From positions 1-50,418 of the forward strand of contig CAMCRV010000017.1 of NCBI GenBank assembly GCA_945877365.1: a stretch of 50,418 bases of DNA, in the 5' to 3' direction. The notes beneath the pieces are model-generated. The model was not told where the DNA came from, searched no databases, and saw only the letters and a program-made list of their open reading frames with translations. Position numbers and translations under genes: made by a program. Every line of letters begins with the position of its first letter. Positions within the stretch are counted from its first letter, which is position 1. Positions 1-8,436 of this stretch are shown here, piece after piece. Origin of the DNA: an uncultured Clostridia bacterium. GTDB taxonomy: Bacteria; Bacillota; Clostridia; Oscillospirales; Oscillospiraceae.

Positions 1-646
<646 letters not shown>

Positions 647-796
647 AAACTACTTCCTCCTATGTATCACGGAACGGATGCCGGAGGCACCCGAACCCGG
701 TCTTTATGATTTTACCCGTATATTCTATCCTGAAATTCCCCACAGGTCAATAGAAATCTTTCGTTTTCGGAGAATTTTTTACAGAATTCCGCCAAT

Positions 797-2242
797 TTAT
801 CCAAAGGGTGTATAGCCAACCTGATCCGGCCAGGTGGTAAAGCTGATGTCCAGAATACCGGTCTGGTAGTCGCTCATCTGCAAAATGGCGTCGTTCATAC
901 AGGCGATTTTATAGTCCAGCTTGGTGTTGTCCCCCAGATGCACCTCATACCGGGAGCCGTACCACAGCAAGATTTCGTTCAACTGGGTCACATCCACGCT
1001 CTTGGCATCGCCCACGATATCGTTGTCCTCCAGCGCCTTCAGGATCTGCAGGGCAGTGGCCAGCCGCTGGGCGCCGGTGACGGTGACGGGGATCAGCTCT
1101 CCCGTCTCGGAGGTCTCCGCCGGCAGCTCCATGGCCACACCCTGACGGGTGGGCTGGGGGGAATCCAATGTCACACCCAAAACCTGGGTGTAGTTCTCCG
1201 CCTGCCGCTGGGTGACCTGCTCCACCACCTTGCCGCTGGAGTTTATCAGCCACCAGTCGCCGTCGCCGGATTTGATGGCATAGGCAACATCCAGCTCTTC
1301 CACATAAATGATAACCGTATCCGGCAGTTTTATACCAATCCGGACACTGTCCACATAGGCCATATTGGCCAGAATTTTGGCTCTGGCACGGGTCTTGCTG
1401 AAGGTCAGCAGGTTGTCCCCCTCCTTGATGCCGGAGGCCTCCTGCACCGCCCAGGTGCTGTAGGTTTCCGCACCGGCGACGGTGATGGTCTTGACCTTGA
1501 AGAACACGGACATTCCCAGAATCAGGGCGGCAACCACCGCCATGACGCTGATGAGCTCCAGAATCAGCCGATCCCGGTTAAAGCTCTGGGGCTGGGTATA
1601 GATGACCACCGGGGCATTTCCCAGAGCGGCCTTCCGCTTTTCCCGTGCCTCCTCCTGCTTTCTGCGCAGGCGGGCCTTTTCCTCCGGGTCCATCCGCCGG
1701 CGGCTGACCACGGCAGAAAGAAGATTCTGCACGGGGCTCTTTTTTTCCTGCTTTCTGGTGGTTCCGGAGGTGCTCCTTCTGGGGGGCGCACTGCTGCCGC
1801 TGCTCCGGGGGGCGCTTTTCCGGGGGCCGGTGCCCTGAGGCGGTGTGACGCTGACACCCTTCAGCTCCGAGGCAGCTGCGCGCCGGGGCTGCTGGGCTGT
1901 ACTCTGGCTCTGCCGGGAATCCGGCTGCCGTTTTCCGGTCTGTTCCCGCTGTGCCGTCCGGGTGGGCTGTTCCTTCTGCGCCGTCCGGGTGGGCTGTTCC
2001 TTCTGCGCCGTCCGGGCAGGCCGCTGTCTGGCTTCTTCCGGGGTGCTCTGAGCCGGTTTCTGCGGCCGGGTGCTTTTCCCGGCGGTTTCTGCCGGGCGTC
2101 TGCGCTCCGGGGCGGGGCTGCCGCCGGCGGCGCCGGAAGCGGGACGCTTCTTTCTCTCCGGCGCGCTATCCTCGGGACGGGCTCTGCGCTCCTGCCGGGG
2201 GGCAGCGGCGCTTTGCCGATCCTGATTTTCTTTTGTTTTCAT
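797..2242 (-). CDS. ftsQ: Cell division protein FtsQ/DivIB, long basic N-terminus
   Basis: Single-pass division protein that links FtsL/FtsB-type partners at the septum. Of its 481 residues, roughly the first 220 are a low-complexity Arg/Gln/Pro/Ala-rich cytoplasmic region. A membrane segment follows (about 228-248, ISVMAVVAALILG). Then come a POTRA domain (about 250-320, starting VKTITVAGAE) and the beta domain. The cytoplasmic part carries tandem copies of a nine-residue unit, PTRTAQKEQ. The family is usually about 250-300 residues, so the tail is unusually long. ATG has a GGAGGA site. It lies downstream of murG; a hairpin fills the gap. Confidence 0.9.
   Translation of the reverse strand: MKTKENQDRQSAAAPRQERRARPEDSAPERKKRPASGAAGGSPAPERRRPAETAGKSTRPQKPAQSTPEEARQRPARTAQKEQPTRTAQKEQPTRTAQREQTGKRQPDSRQSQSTAQQPRRAAASELKGVSVTPPQGTGPRKSAPRSSGSSAPPRRSTSGTTRKQEKKSPVQNLLSAVVSRRRMDPEEKARLRRKQEEAREKRKAALGNAPVVIYTQPQSFNRDRLILELISVMAVVAALILGMSVFFKVKTITVAGAETYSTWAVQEASGIKEGDNLLTFSKTRARAKILANMAYVDSVRIGIKLPDTVIIYVEELDVAYAIKSGDGDWWLINSSGKVVEQVTQRQAENYTQVLGVTLDSPQPTRQGVAMELPAETSETGELIPVTVTGAQRLATALQILKALEDNDIVGDAKSVDVTQLNEILLWYGSRYEVHLGDNTKLDYKIACMNDAILQMSDYQTGILDISFTTWPDQVGYTPFG
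1926..2033 (+). repeat. 27-bp tandem repeat inside ftsQ
   Basis: Two identical 27-bp units lie at 1953-1979 and 1980-2006, with diverged units on both sides. In the ftsQ frame they encode repeats of PTRTAQKEQ. Because the period is a multiple of three, copy-number change would lengthen or shorten the cytoplasmic tail without a frameshift. Confidence 0.85.
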
Positions 2243-2266
2243 ACTGTTCCTCCTGACAGGGGGGAT

Positions 2267-2299
2267 TAGGGAAGCTCTGAATCAATCAGGGCTTCCCTA
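2267..2299 (-). other. Intercistronic hairpin between murG and ftsQ
   Basis: Inverted arms at about 2267-2280 and 2286-2299 (GGGAAGCTCTGA / TCAGGGCTTCCC) form a long stem that overlaps the murG stop codon. No U-tract follows, so it is more likely an mRNA processing or stability hairpin, or the fused ends of a small palindromic element, than a terminator. The same terminal sequence appears on the element at 17449-17610. Confidence 0.6.
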
Positions 2300-3421
2300 G
2301 GGCTTGACCAGATCCTCCAGAATGTCGCAGATTCGCTCGGTGGAGTCCATGCGAACCATTTCCTGCAGCCTGCAAATCATCTTCTTCCGACGGTCGGAAT
2401 CCGCCAGCAGGGTCTTGATCTGGTCATAGAGAAGCTCTGCCGTGCAGTCTTTTTCCGGAATCATCACGGCGCCTTCCCGCTGTGCCAGCACTTCAGCATT
2501 CTTTTCCTGATGGTTGTTGGTGACATTGGGGGACGGGATCAGGATACAGGGGGTTCCGCAGGCGCAGATCTCATTGCAGGTGGAGGATCCCGCCCGGCTG
2601 ATGACCACATCCGCCGCAGCCATCACCGTGGGCATATTATAAATATACTCCCGGATGTCAAGTCTGTCCTCCCCTTCAAAGTCCACACCCTTCTGCTTCA
2701 GAAGCTCTGGCATCCATTCCCAGCCGAAGCTGCCTGTGGCGTGGATGTGCCGGAAGGGGTAGCCCTCGGCCTTTTCCATGGGGATGATCTCCGCCATCAG
2801 CTCGTTCATCCGCCTGGCGCCCAGACTGCCGAAGGCGGACACCACCAGATGCTCCTCCCCCAGTCCCAGCTGCTGCCGGGCTTCCTCCCGGGACAGGTAG
2901 AGAAAATCCTTTTGCAGGGGCATCCCCACCACCTCCACCCTCTCCGGGTGACGATAGTAGGAAACGCTCTCGTCAAAGGCCACCAGCACCCGGCTGGCCC
3001 GACTCGCAGCCATTTTGGTGGTCAGCCCCGGCAGGGCGTTGCTCTCATGGACACAGTTGGGAATTCCCATGCTCTGGGCGGCGTACAGCGCCGGGAAGCT
3101 GGCATAGCCGCCGGTGCCGATGACCACATCGGGCTGAAACTCCCGGTAAATTTTTTTACAGGCACTGACGGCAGTGAGGACGCACTTGACGGCGTATACA
3201 TTTTTCTTGATGGCTGCCCAGTTTTTCCCCCGGCTCAGGCCGGAGCCGGGCAGGCACTTCAGGTCAAAGCCTGCCTGGGGCACCAGCTTTTCCTCCATGT
3301 GGCCGGTGGCGCCGATGAAGAGAATTTTGCAGTCCGGAAAGCGCTCTCTCATCCTGCTGGCAACGGCAATGGCCGGGTTGATGTGTCCGGCGGTGCCGCC
3401 GCAGGTAAAAATCAGATTCAT
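2297..3421 (-). CDS. murG: UDP-N-acetylglucosamine transferase MurG
   Basis: Adds GlcNAc from UDP-GlcNAc to lipid I to make lipid II on the inner face of the membrane. At 374 residues it has the usual family length. The N-terminal glycine-rich acceptor-binding loop is GGTAGHINPAIAVA. GTGGYASFPALYAA and the C-terminal donor site (SRAGSSTCNEICACGTPCILIP) match the GT28 fold. Start ATG has the site AGGAGG and overlaps the ftsW stop by four bases, indicating translational coupling. Confidence 0.97.
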   Translation of the reverse strand: MNLIFTCGGTAGHINPAIAVASRMRERFPDCKILFIGATGHMEEKLVPQAGFDLKCLPGSGLSRGKNWAAIKKNVYAVKCVLTAVSACKKIYREFQPDVVIGTGGYASFPALYAAQSMGIPNCVHESNALPGLTTKMAASRASRVLVAFDESVSYYRHPERVEVVGMPLQKDFLYLSREEARQQLGLGEEHLVVSAFGSLGARRMNELMAEIIPMEKAEGYPFRHIHATGSFGWEWMPELLKQKGVDFEGEDRLDIREYIYNMPTVMAAADVVISRAGSSTCNEICACGTPCILIPSPNVTNNHQEKNAEVLAQREGAVMIPEKDCTAELLYDQIKTLLADSDRRKKMICRLQEMVRMDSTERICDILEDLVKP

Positions 3422-4584
3422 GGGGTGGCCTCCTGTATTTTTCTATGGTTCCGATATCGGGAGATCTGCAAAAGAACTCCCATCTGCCCCAGATTCACCG
3501 CCAGCGCCGTCCCGCCGTAGGAGAAGAAGGGCAGGGCGATGCCGGTGGAGGGCAGCAGATTGGTAACCACGCTGACATTCAAAATTGTTTGTATGGCGAT
3601 GAGGGTAATAAGCCCAGCCGCCAGAACCGTGGAATACCGATCCCGGGCGTGAAGGGCAATCCAGTAGCCCCGGAGGATGGTGAGGCTGAACAGGACGAGA
3701 ATCAGCACCGCCCCCACAAGCCCCAGCTCCTCGCAGATCACCGCGAAGATATAGTCGTTATACTGAAACGGCAGATACAGATACTTCTGCCGGCTCTTGC
3801 CGAAGCCCAGACCGAGCAGCCCCCCGGAGCCGATGGCATACAGGGACTGCAAAATCTGATAGCCTGTATCTCCCGGGTCCAGCTCCGGGTGGAGCCAGGC
3901 GGAAACCCGATCCCCGGCGTAGCCCATCAGGGAGATGTAGATGATGACAAACACCACCGCTCCCCCGGCTCCTGCCAGCAGCCACTGAATTGGGCTGCCT
4001 GCCACAAACATCATCACCACCGCCACCATGCCCATGAGCAGAATGGCACTGAGGTGCTTTTCCAGCGCCAGGGGAACCAGGATTCCCATCAGCGCCATGC
4101 CGAAGCCCAGCACCCCGAAGCGGAAGGTTTTTGCCCGGGAGCCGAAGATCCGGGTCAGCCGGGCAAACACCAGAATCATGGTAAATTTGGCGATCTCCGA
4201 GGGCTGAAACTGGATGCCGGCAATGGTAATCCACCGTCGGGCGCCGTTGACCTGCTGGCCGATGACCAGCACACTCAGCAGCAGCACGATGCTGACCGCA
4301 TACAAGGGCCAGGCCAGCCGATACCAGACCTGCGCCGGAATCCGGCTGAAAAAGGCCATGGCTGCCAGACCGATGAGGGCACAGATGCCCTGCTTTTGCA
4401 GATATTTTGTGGAGATTTGGTAGCCGGTGTCATACCGGCTCTGGGCGGAGCTGGCGCTGTAGAGCATGATAAGCCCCACCGCCAGAAGCAGCAGCACCAG
4501 AAACAGAAACACCGGATCCACTTCCGTACTCGCCCCTGTGGGGGCGAGGTCCTCTTTGGCATGGAGTTTTCGCTCCAACGCCAT
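3418..4584 (-). CDS. ftsW: Septal peptidoglycan polymerase FtsW (SEDS family)
   Basis: Polytopic SEDS glycosyltransferase that polymerises lipid II together with the septal penicillin-binding protein. It has 388 residues from the ATG at 4584 (MALERKLHAKED), chosen because AAAGGAG lies just upstream; a longer reading frame lacks such a site. About ten hydrophobic segments are visible. Family motifs include NGARRWI, a long loop ending in GSGGLLGLGFGKSRQKYLYLP, and GIALPFFSYGGTAL near the C-terminus. It lies directly between mraY and murG: murD, often found here, is absent. RodA is the alternative, but dcw context favours FtsW. Confidence 0.93.
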   Translation of the reverse strand: MALERKLHAKEDLAPTGASTEVDPVFLFLVLLLLAVGLIMLYSASSAQSRYDTGYQISTKYLQKQGICALIGLAAMAFFSRIPAQVWYRLAWPLYAVSIVLLLSVLVIGQQVNGARRWITIAGIQFQPSEIAKFTMILVFARLTRIFGSRAKTFRFGVLGFGMALMGILVPLALEKHLSAILLMGMVAVVMMFVAGSPIQWLLAGAGGAVVFVIIYISLMGYAGDRVSAWLHPELDPGDTGYQILQSLYAIGSGGLLGLGFGKSRQKYLYLPFQYNDYIFAVICEELGLVGAVLILVLFSLTILRGYWIALHARDRYSTVLAAGLITLIAIQTILNVSVVTNLLPSTGIALPFFSYGGTALAVNLGQMGVLLQISRYRNHRKIQEATP

Positions 4585-4612
4585 AAGACAGCTCCTTTCG
4601 GATTGGAAACAA

Positions 4613-5587
4613 TCAGCGCAGGCCGGCAATGCCGACCCATGCCAGAATACACATCACAGCGGTAATTCCGCTGAAGGTCAGCACGATTTTTTCTTCCTTC
4701 CAGCCGCACATCTCAAAGTGATGATGGATGGGGGACATCCTGAACAGCCGCTTGCCGTGGGTCATCTTGAAATAGCCCACCTGCAAAATCACGGACAGGG
4801 TCTCCACAATGTAGATAAGCCCCACCAGAATCAGGATCAGGGGCATATTCAGGGCAAAGGCCAGGGCGCACACCAGACCGCCCAGAAACAGGGAGCCGGT
4901 GTCCCCCATGAAAACCTTGGCCGGGTGCCAGTTGTAGATCAGATAGGCAGCCAGTCCACCCACCAGTGCCGCAGGCACGATGGCCAGATCCGTCTTGCCC
5001 AGCGCCACCGCTGCGGCGGTAAAGAACACCATGACCGGGATGGTGACGCTGCTGCACAGGCCGTCCACGCCGTCGGTGAGGTTCACCGCGTTGACGCAGC
5101 CCACCATCACAAACATGGCAAAGAAAATGTATACCAGCGGATGCAGCCGGAAGCTGGTATTCACAAAGGGGATGTACAGGTCGGTGTGCATATTGCCGGT
5201 GCGGTACATGGCGTACAGGAACAGGGCGGAGACCGCCATCTGCAGCATGGCCTTCTGAGCCGAGGTCAGACCCATGTTCCGCTTGAACCGAACCTTGGTG
5301 AAGTCATCCAGAAAGCCGATGAGGCCGAAGCAAAGCGCCAGAATCAGCACGAAGTAAACGGAAGAATCCTTCACGGCATACACATTCAGCAGCACCACCA
5401 GCACTGCCGACACAATGAACATCAGGCCGCCCATAATGGGGGTACCGGACTTCTTCTCGTGCCATCTGGGGCCGATTTCCAGAATGGATGCTCCGGCCTT
5501 CAGGGCGTGGAGCACAGGCAGCAGCAGATAGCCGATGCCGGCGGTGGCAGCGAAGCTGAACAGCACCGTGTACAGGACTTTCATCAT
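4613..5587 (-). CDS. mraY: Phospho-MurNAc-pentapeptide transferase MraY
   Basis: Transfers phospho-MurNAc-pentapeptide to undecaprenyl phosphate, producing lipid I. It has 324 residues with about ten membrane segments. Family signatures visible are GTPIMGGLMF, the catalytic aspartate pair in FGLIGFLDDFTKV, NAVNLTDGVDGL, and the MSPIHHHFE loop. Start is one of two adjacent ATG codons (5587/5584) behind GGAGG. Next gene upstream is murF. Confidence 0.97.
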   Translation of the reverse strand: MMKVLYTVLFSFAATAGIGYLLLPVLHALKAGASILEIGPRWHEKKSGTPIMGGLMFIVSAVLVVLLNVYAVKDSSVYFVLILALCFGLIGFLDDFTKVRFKRNMGLTSAQKAMLQMAVSALFLYAMYRTGNMHTDLYIPFVNTSFRLHPLVYIFFAMFVMVGCVNAVNLTDGVDGLCSSVTIPVMVFFTAAAVALGKTDLAIVPAALVGGLAAYLIYNWHPAKVFMGDTGSLFLGGLVCALAFALNMPLILILVGLIYIVETLSVILQVGYFKMTHGKRLFRMSPIHHHFEMCGWKEEKIVLTFSGITAVMCILAWVGIAGLR

Positions 5588-5606
5588 GGTAGTATCCTCC
5601 GATTGG

Positions 5607-6965
5607 TTATTTGTCTTCCTTCAGGAACATCTCCAGCACCTGCTCCAGGTGCATTCCGTGGCTGGCCTTGAACAGCAGGGTGTCCCCGGGGGCGGCCATA
5701 CGGCGCAGGGCTCTTGCCATCTCCTCCCGGCTGTCATAGATCTGACATTTACTCTTGGGCATCCCTCCGGTGATGGCGCCGGCGTGGATCCGGTCGGCAT
5801 TGGGGCCAAAGGCCAGCAGGATGTCGGCATTTTCCGCCGCCACCCGACCCATCCGGTAATGCTCCGCCTGGGTGCAGATTCCCAGCTCCAGCATATCTCC
5901 CAGCACGGCGATGCGCTTTCCGGGCTTTCTGCCCAGCACCCGCAGAGCCGCCGCCATGGATTCCGGGCCGGCGTTGTAGCAGTCGTTGATGATGGTCATA
6001 CCCTTATGGGCGAAGGTCTCCTGCCGTCCGGAGATATTGGCGAAGCCGGCCAGCTGCTTCTGAATTCTCTCCGGCTCCACCCCCATAATCAGGCCCACAC
6101 TGACGGCAGCCAGAGCATCGGCAACATAGTGTTCTCCCTCCAGCGGCATTTCCACCGGGAAGGAAAAATCCTTCCAGCTGACTCGGAAGCAGAGCTTTGC
6201 CCCCTCCTGCCGGATATCCGATGCCCGGACGGCGCAGTTGTCTCCGGTGCCGAAGTATGTAATCTGCTGCAGGGGAATCACATCCAGATTCCGCAGCATG
6301 GCGTCGTCACCGCTCAGCAGCAGCTTTCCCTCCGGGGGCATTCCCTCCACAATCTCCATCTTGGCCTTGCGGATGCCCTCCTGAGAGCCAAGAAATTCCA
6401 TATGAGTGGTTCCGATGTTCACAATCACGCCGATATGGGGTCTGCCGATCCGGGAAAGATAGGCGATCTCCCGGAAGTGGTTCATGCCCATTTCCAGAAC
6501 TGCCACCTGGGTATCCTCCCCCATGGACAGCACCGCCATGGGCATACCGATGTCATTGTTGTGGTTTGCCGGTGTTTTACAGGTTTTGAAGGTGCTCTCC
6601 AGCACCGTGGCCACCATCTCCTTGGTGGTGCTCTTGCCCACGGAGCCGGTGATGCCCACCACCTTCATGCCGATACGCCGGATTTCCTCCCGGGCAATCA
6701 TGCCCAGAGCCGTCCGGGGATCCTCCACATAGATGGCAGGGTAATCTCCCACCTTCCGGCTGCACAGCACCGCAGCCGCGCCCTTCTCCATAGCTGCCGG
6801 AATGAAATCGTGTCCGTCCCGGCTGCCCTGCAATGCCAGGAACAGCTGTCCCGGCTGGAGAAGCCTTGTATCGTTGTTGGCGCCGAGGAATTCCACCTCG
6901 GCATATTGTTCTTCTACCGTACCGCCGCACCACTGGGCGGCCTGACGGAGCGTCAGTTTAGCCAT
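5607..6965 (-). CDS. murF: UDP-MurNAc-tripeptide:D-Ala-D-Ala ligase MurF
   Basis: ATP-dependent ligase that adds D-Ala-D-Ala to the UDP-MurNAc tripeptide in the cytoplasm. It has 452 residues: a Mur N-terminal domain, the ATP loop GITGSVGKSTTKEM, the central domain with NNDIGMP and TTHMEFLGS, and the C-terminal domain with NDCYNAGPESM. The start overlaps the end of murE by 8 bp, indicating coupled translation. GAGGG precedes the ATG. Confidence 0.96.
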   Translation of the reverse strand: MAKLTLRQAAQWCGGTVEEQYAEVEFLGANNDTRLLQPGQLFLALQGSRDGHDFIPAAMEKGAAAVLCSRKVGDYPAIYVEDPRTALGMIAREEIRRIGMKVVGITGSVGKSTTKEMVATVLESTFKTCKTPANHNNDIGMPMAVLSMGEDTQVAVLEMGMNHFREIAYLSRIGRPHIGVIVNIGTTHMEFLGSQEGIRKAKMEIVEGMPPEGKLLLSGDDAMLRNLDVIPLQQITYFGTGDNCAVRASDIRQEGAKLCFRVSWKDFSFPVEMPLEGEHYVADALAAVSVGLIMGVEPERIQKQLAGFANISGRQETFAHKGMTIINDCYNAGPESMAAALRVLGRKPGKRIAVLGDMLELGICTQAEHYRMGRVAAENADILLAFGPNADRIHAGAITGGMPKSKCQIYDSREEMARALRRMAAPGDTLLFKASHGMHLEQVLEMFLKEDK

Positions 6966-8418
6966 GTTCTTCCCTCAATTCCCGGAGGTGGGCTGCGACC
7001 TCTTCCCGTTCATCCAGGTGGGTTTTATGCCCACCGATGTCCTGATAGGTCTCATGTCCCTTTCCTGCCAGTACAATTATATCATTTTTTTCCGCAATGT
7101 CCATAGCATATCGTATGGCACGGCGGCGATCTTCTATGACAATATATTCCCCGTGTTCCTTTTTTACCCCTTTTTCAATGTCCCGGATGATGGCCATGGG
7201 GTTCTCCGTCCGGGGATTGTCGGAGGTGATGATGGCAAAGTCCGCATATTTGACGCCGATTTCCCCCATAATGGGCCGCTTGATGGGATCCCGGTCGCCG
7301 CCGCAGCCGAAGACGGAAATCAGCCTGCCCCGGCAGAAATCCCGGACGGAGGTGAGGATATTTTCCAGTCCGTCGGGGGTGTGGGCGTAGTCAATCAGCA
7401 CGGTATAGGGCATCCCGGGAGTAGGAACCACCTCGATGCGTCCCTTGACGCCGCTGGCATGGGACAGGGCATGGGCGCAGTCGGCAAGGGAAATGCCCAG
7501 CTGCCGGGCCACCCCCAGCACCGTCAGGGCGTTGTATACCGTAAACCGTCCGGGGATGGGCAGGGACACCGCCACGGCTCCCTCCTGCGAAACGGCCTCA
7601 AAGGAGATTCCATCGGACAAAAGCCGGGGATTCCGGGCAGTCAGGTCAGCGTTTCCGGTCACCGAGGTGGTGAGCACCGGGCAGGCGGCTGCTGCCAGCA
7701 TCCGCACCGCATAGGGATCGTCCACATTGATTACAGCCTTGCCGCACCGGCGGAACAGCTCCGCCTTGGCATCGCAGTAGGCATCCATGGTCTTATGAAA
7801 GTCCAGATGATCCTCCGTCAGATTGGTGAAGGCCGCCACATCGAAGCGGATGCCCCCCACCCGTTCCAGACTCAGGGCATGGCTGGATACCTCCATCACC
7901 ACATGGGTGCAGCCGGCATCCCGCATCCGGGCAAAGAGTGCCTGCAGCTCATAGCTCTCCGGGGTGGTGCGCTCCGTGGGGATAGACTCCTGGCCGATCA
8001 TGTTGGCCATGGTGCCGATAAGTCCCACCTTTGCCCCGAGACAGGTTTCCAGCACCTGCTTCAAAAGCAGGGTCACAGAGGTCTTTCCGTTGGTACCGGT
8101 GATGCCCACCATGGTCATGGACTTCGCCGGGTGGCCGAAGAAGTTGGCGCTGACCAGAGCCAGTGCCAGCCGGTCATTTTCCACCAGCACATAGGGCACA
8201 TCCTGTTCCGGCTTTTTTGCGGTGAGAACCACCGCCGCCCCCTTTTCCATGGCCATGGGAATGAACCGGTTGCCGTCGGAGGCAAAGCCGGAAATCGCCG
8301 CGAAGAGACTTCCGGGACTTACCTTCCGGGAGTCATAGGCAACATGGGAAATCTCCAACTCCGGGTCGGCGTTGGTTTCCAGCACGGGAATATCCTTCAG
8401 TAATTCTCTCAGCTTCAT
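6958..8418 (-). CDS. murE: UDP-MurNAc-L-Ala-D-Glu:meso-DAP ligase MurE
   Basis: Adds the third stem-peptide residue. It has 486 residues with the ATP loop GITGTNGKTSVT and the substrate loop PTERTTPE. The C-terminal motif DNPRTENP is, within the MurE family, the mark of meso-diaminopimelate rather than lysine specificity. It therefore predicts DAP-type peptidoglycan for this organism. A GAGGAG site precedes the ATG. It sits 18 bp downstream of the penicillin-binding protein gene. Confidence 0.97.
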   Translation of the reverse strand: MKLRELLKDIPVLETNADPELEISHVAYDSRKVSPGSLFAAISGFASDGNRFIPMAMEKGAAVVLTAKKPEQDVPYVLVENDRLALALVSANFFGHPAKSMTMVGITGTNGKTSVTLLLKQVLETCLGAKVGLIGTMANMIGQESIPTERTTPESYELQALFARMRDAGCTHVVMEVSSHALSLERVGGIRFDVAAFTNLTEDHLDFHKTMDAYCDAKAELFRRCGKAVINVDDPYAVRMLAAAACPVLTTSVTGNADLTARNPRLLSDGISFEAVSQEGAVAVSLPIPGRFTVYNALTVLGVARQLGISLADCAHALSHASGVKGRIEVVPTPGMPYTVLIDYAHTPDGLENILTSVRDFCRGRLISVFGCGGDRDPIKRPIMGEIGVKYADFAIITSDNPRTENPMAIIRDIEKGVKKEHGEYIVIEDRRRAIRYAMDIAEKNDIIVLAGKGHETYQDIGGHKTHLDEREEVAAHLRELREEHG

Positions 8419-8436
8419 GGTTTTTTCTCCTCTGCA

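Noticed and set aside
938..2269. 443-codon plus-strand frame opposite ftsQ
   Set aside because: Antisense shadow of a GC-rich gene; Gly/His/Gln-rich product without any motif.
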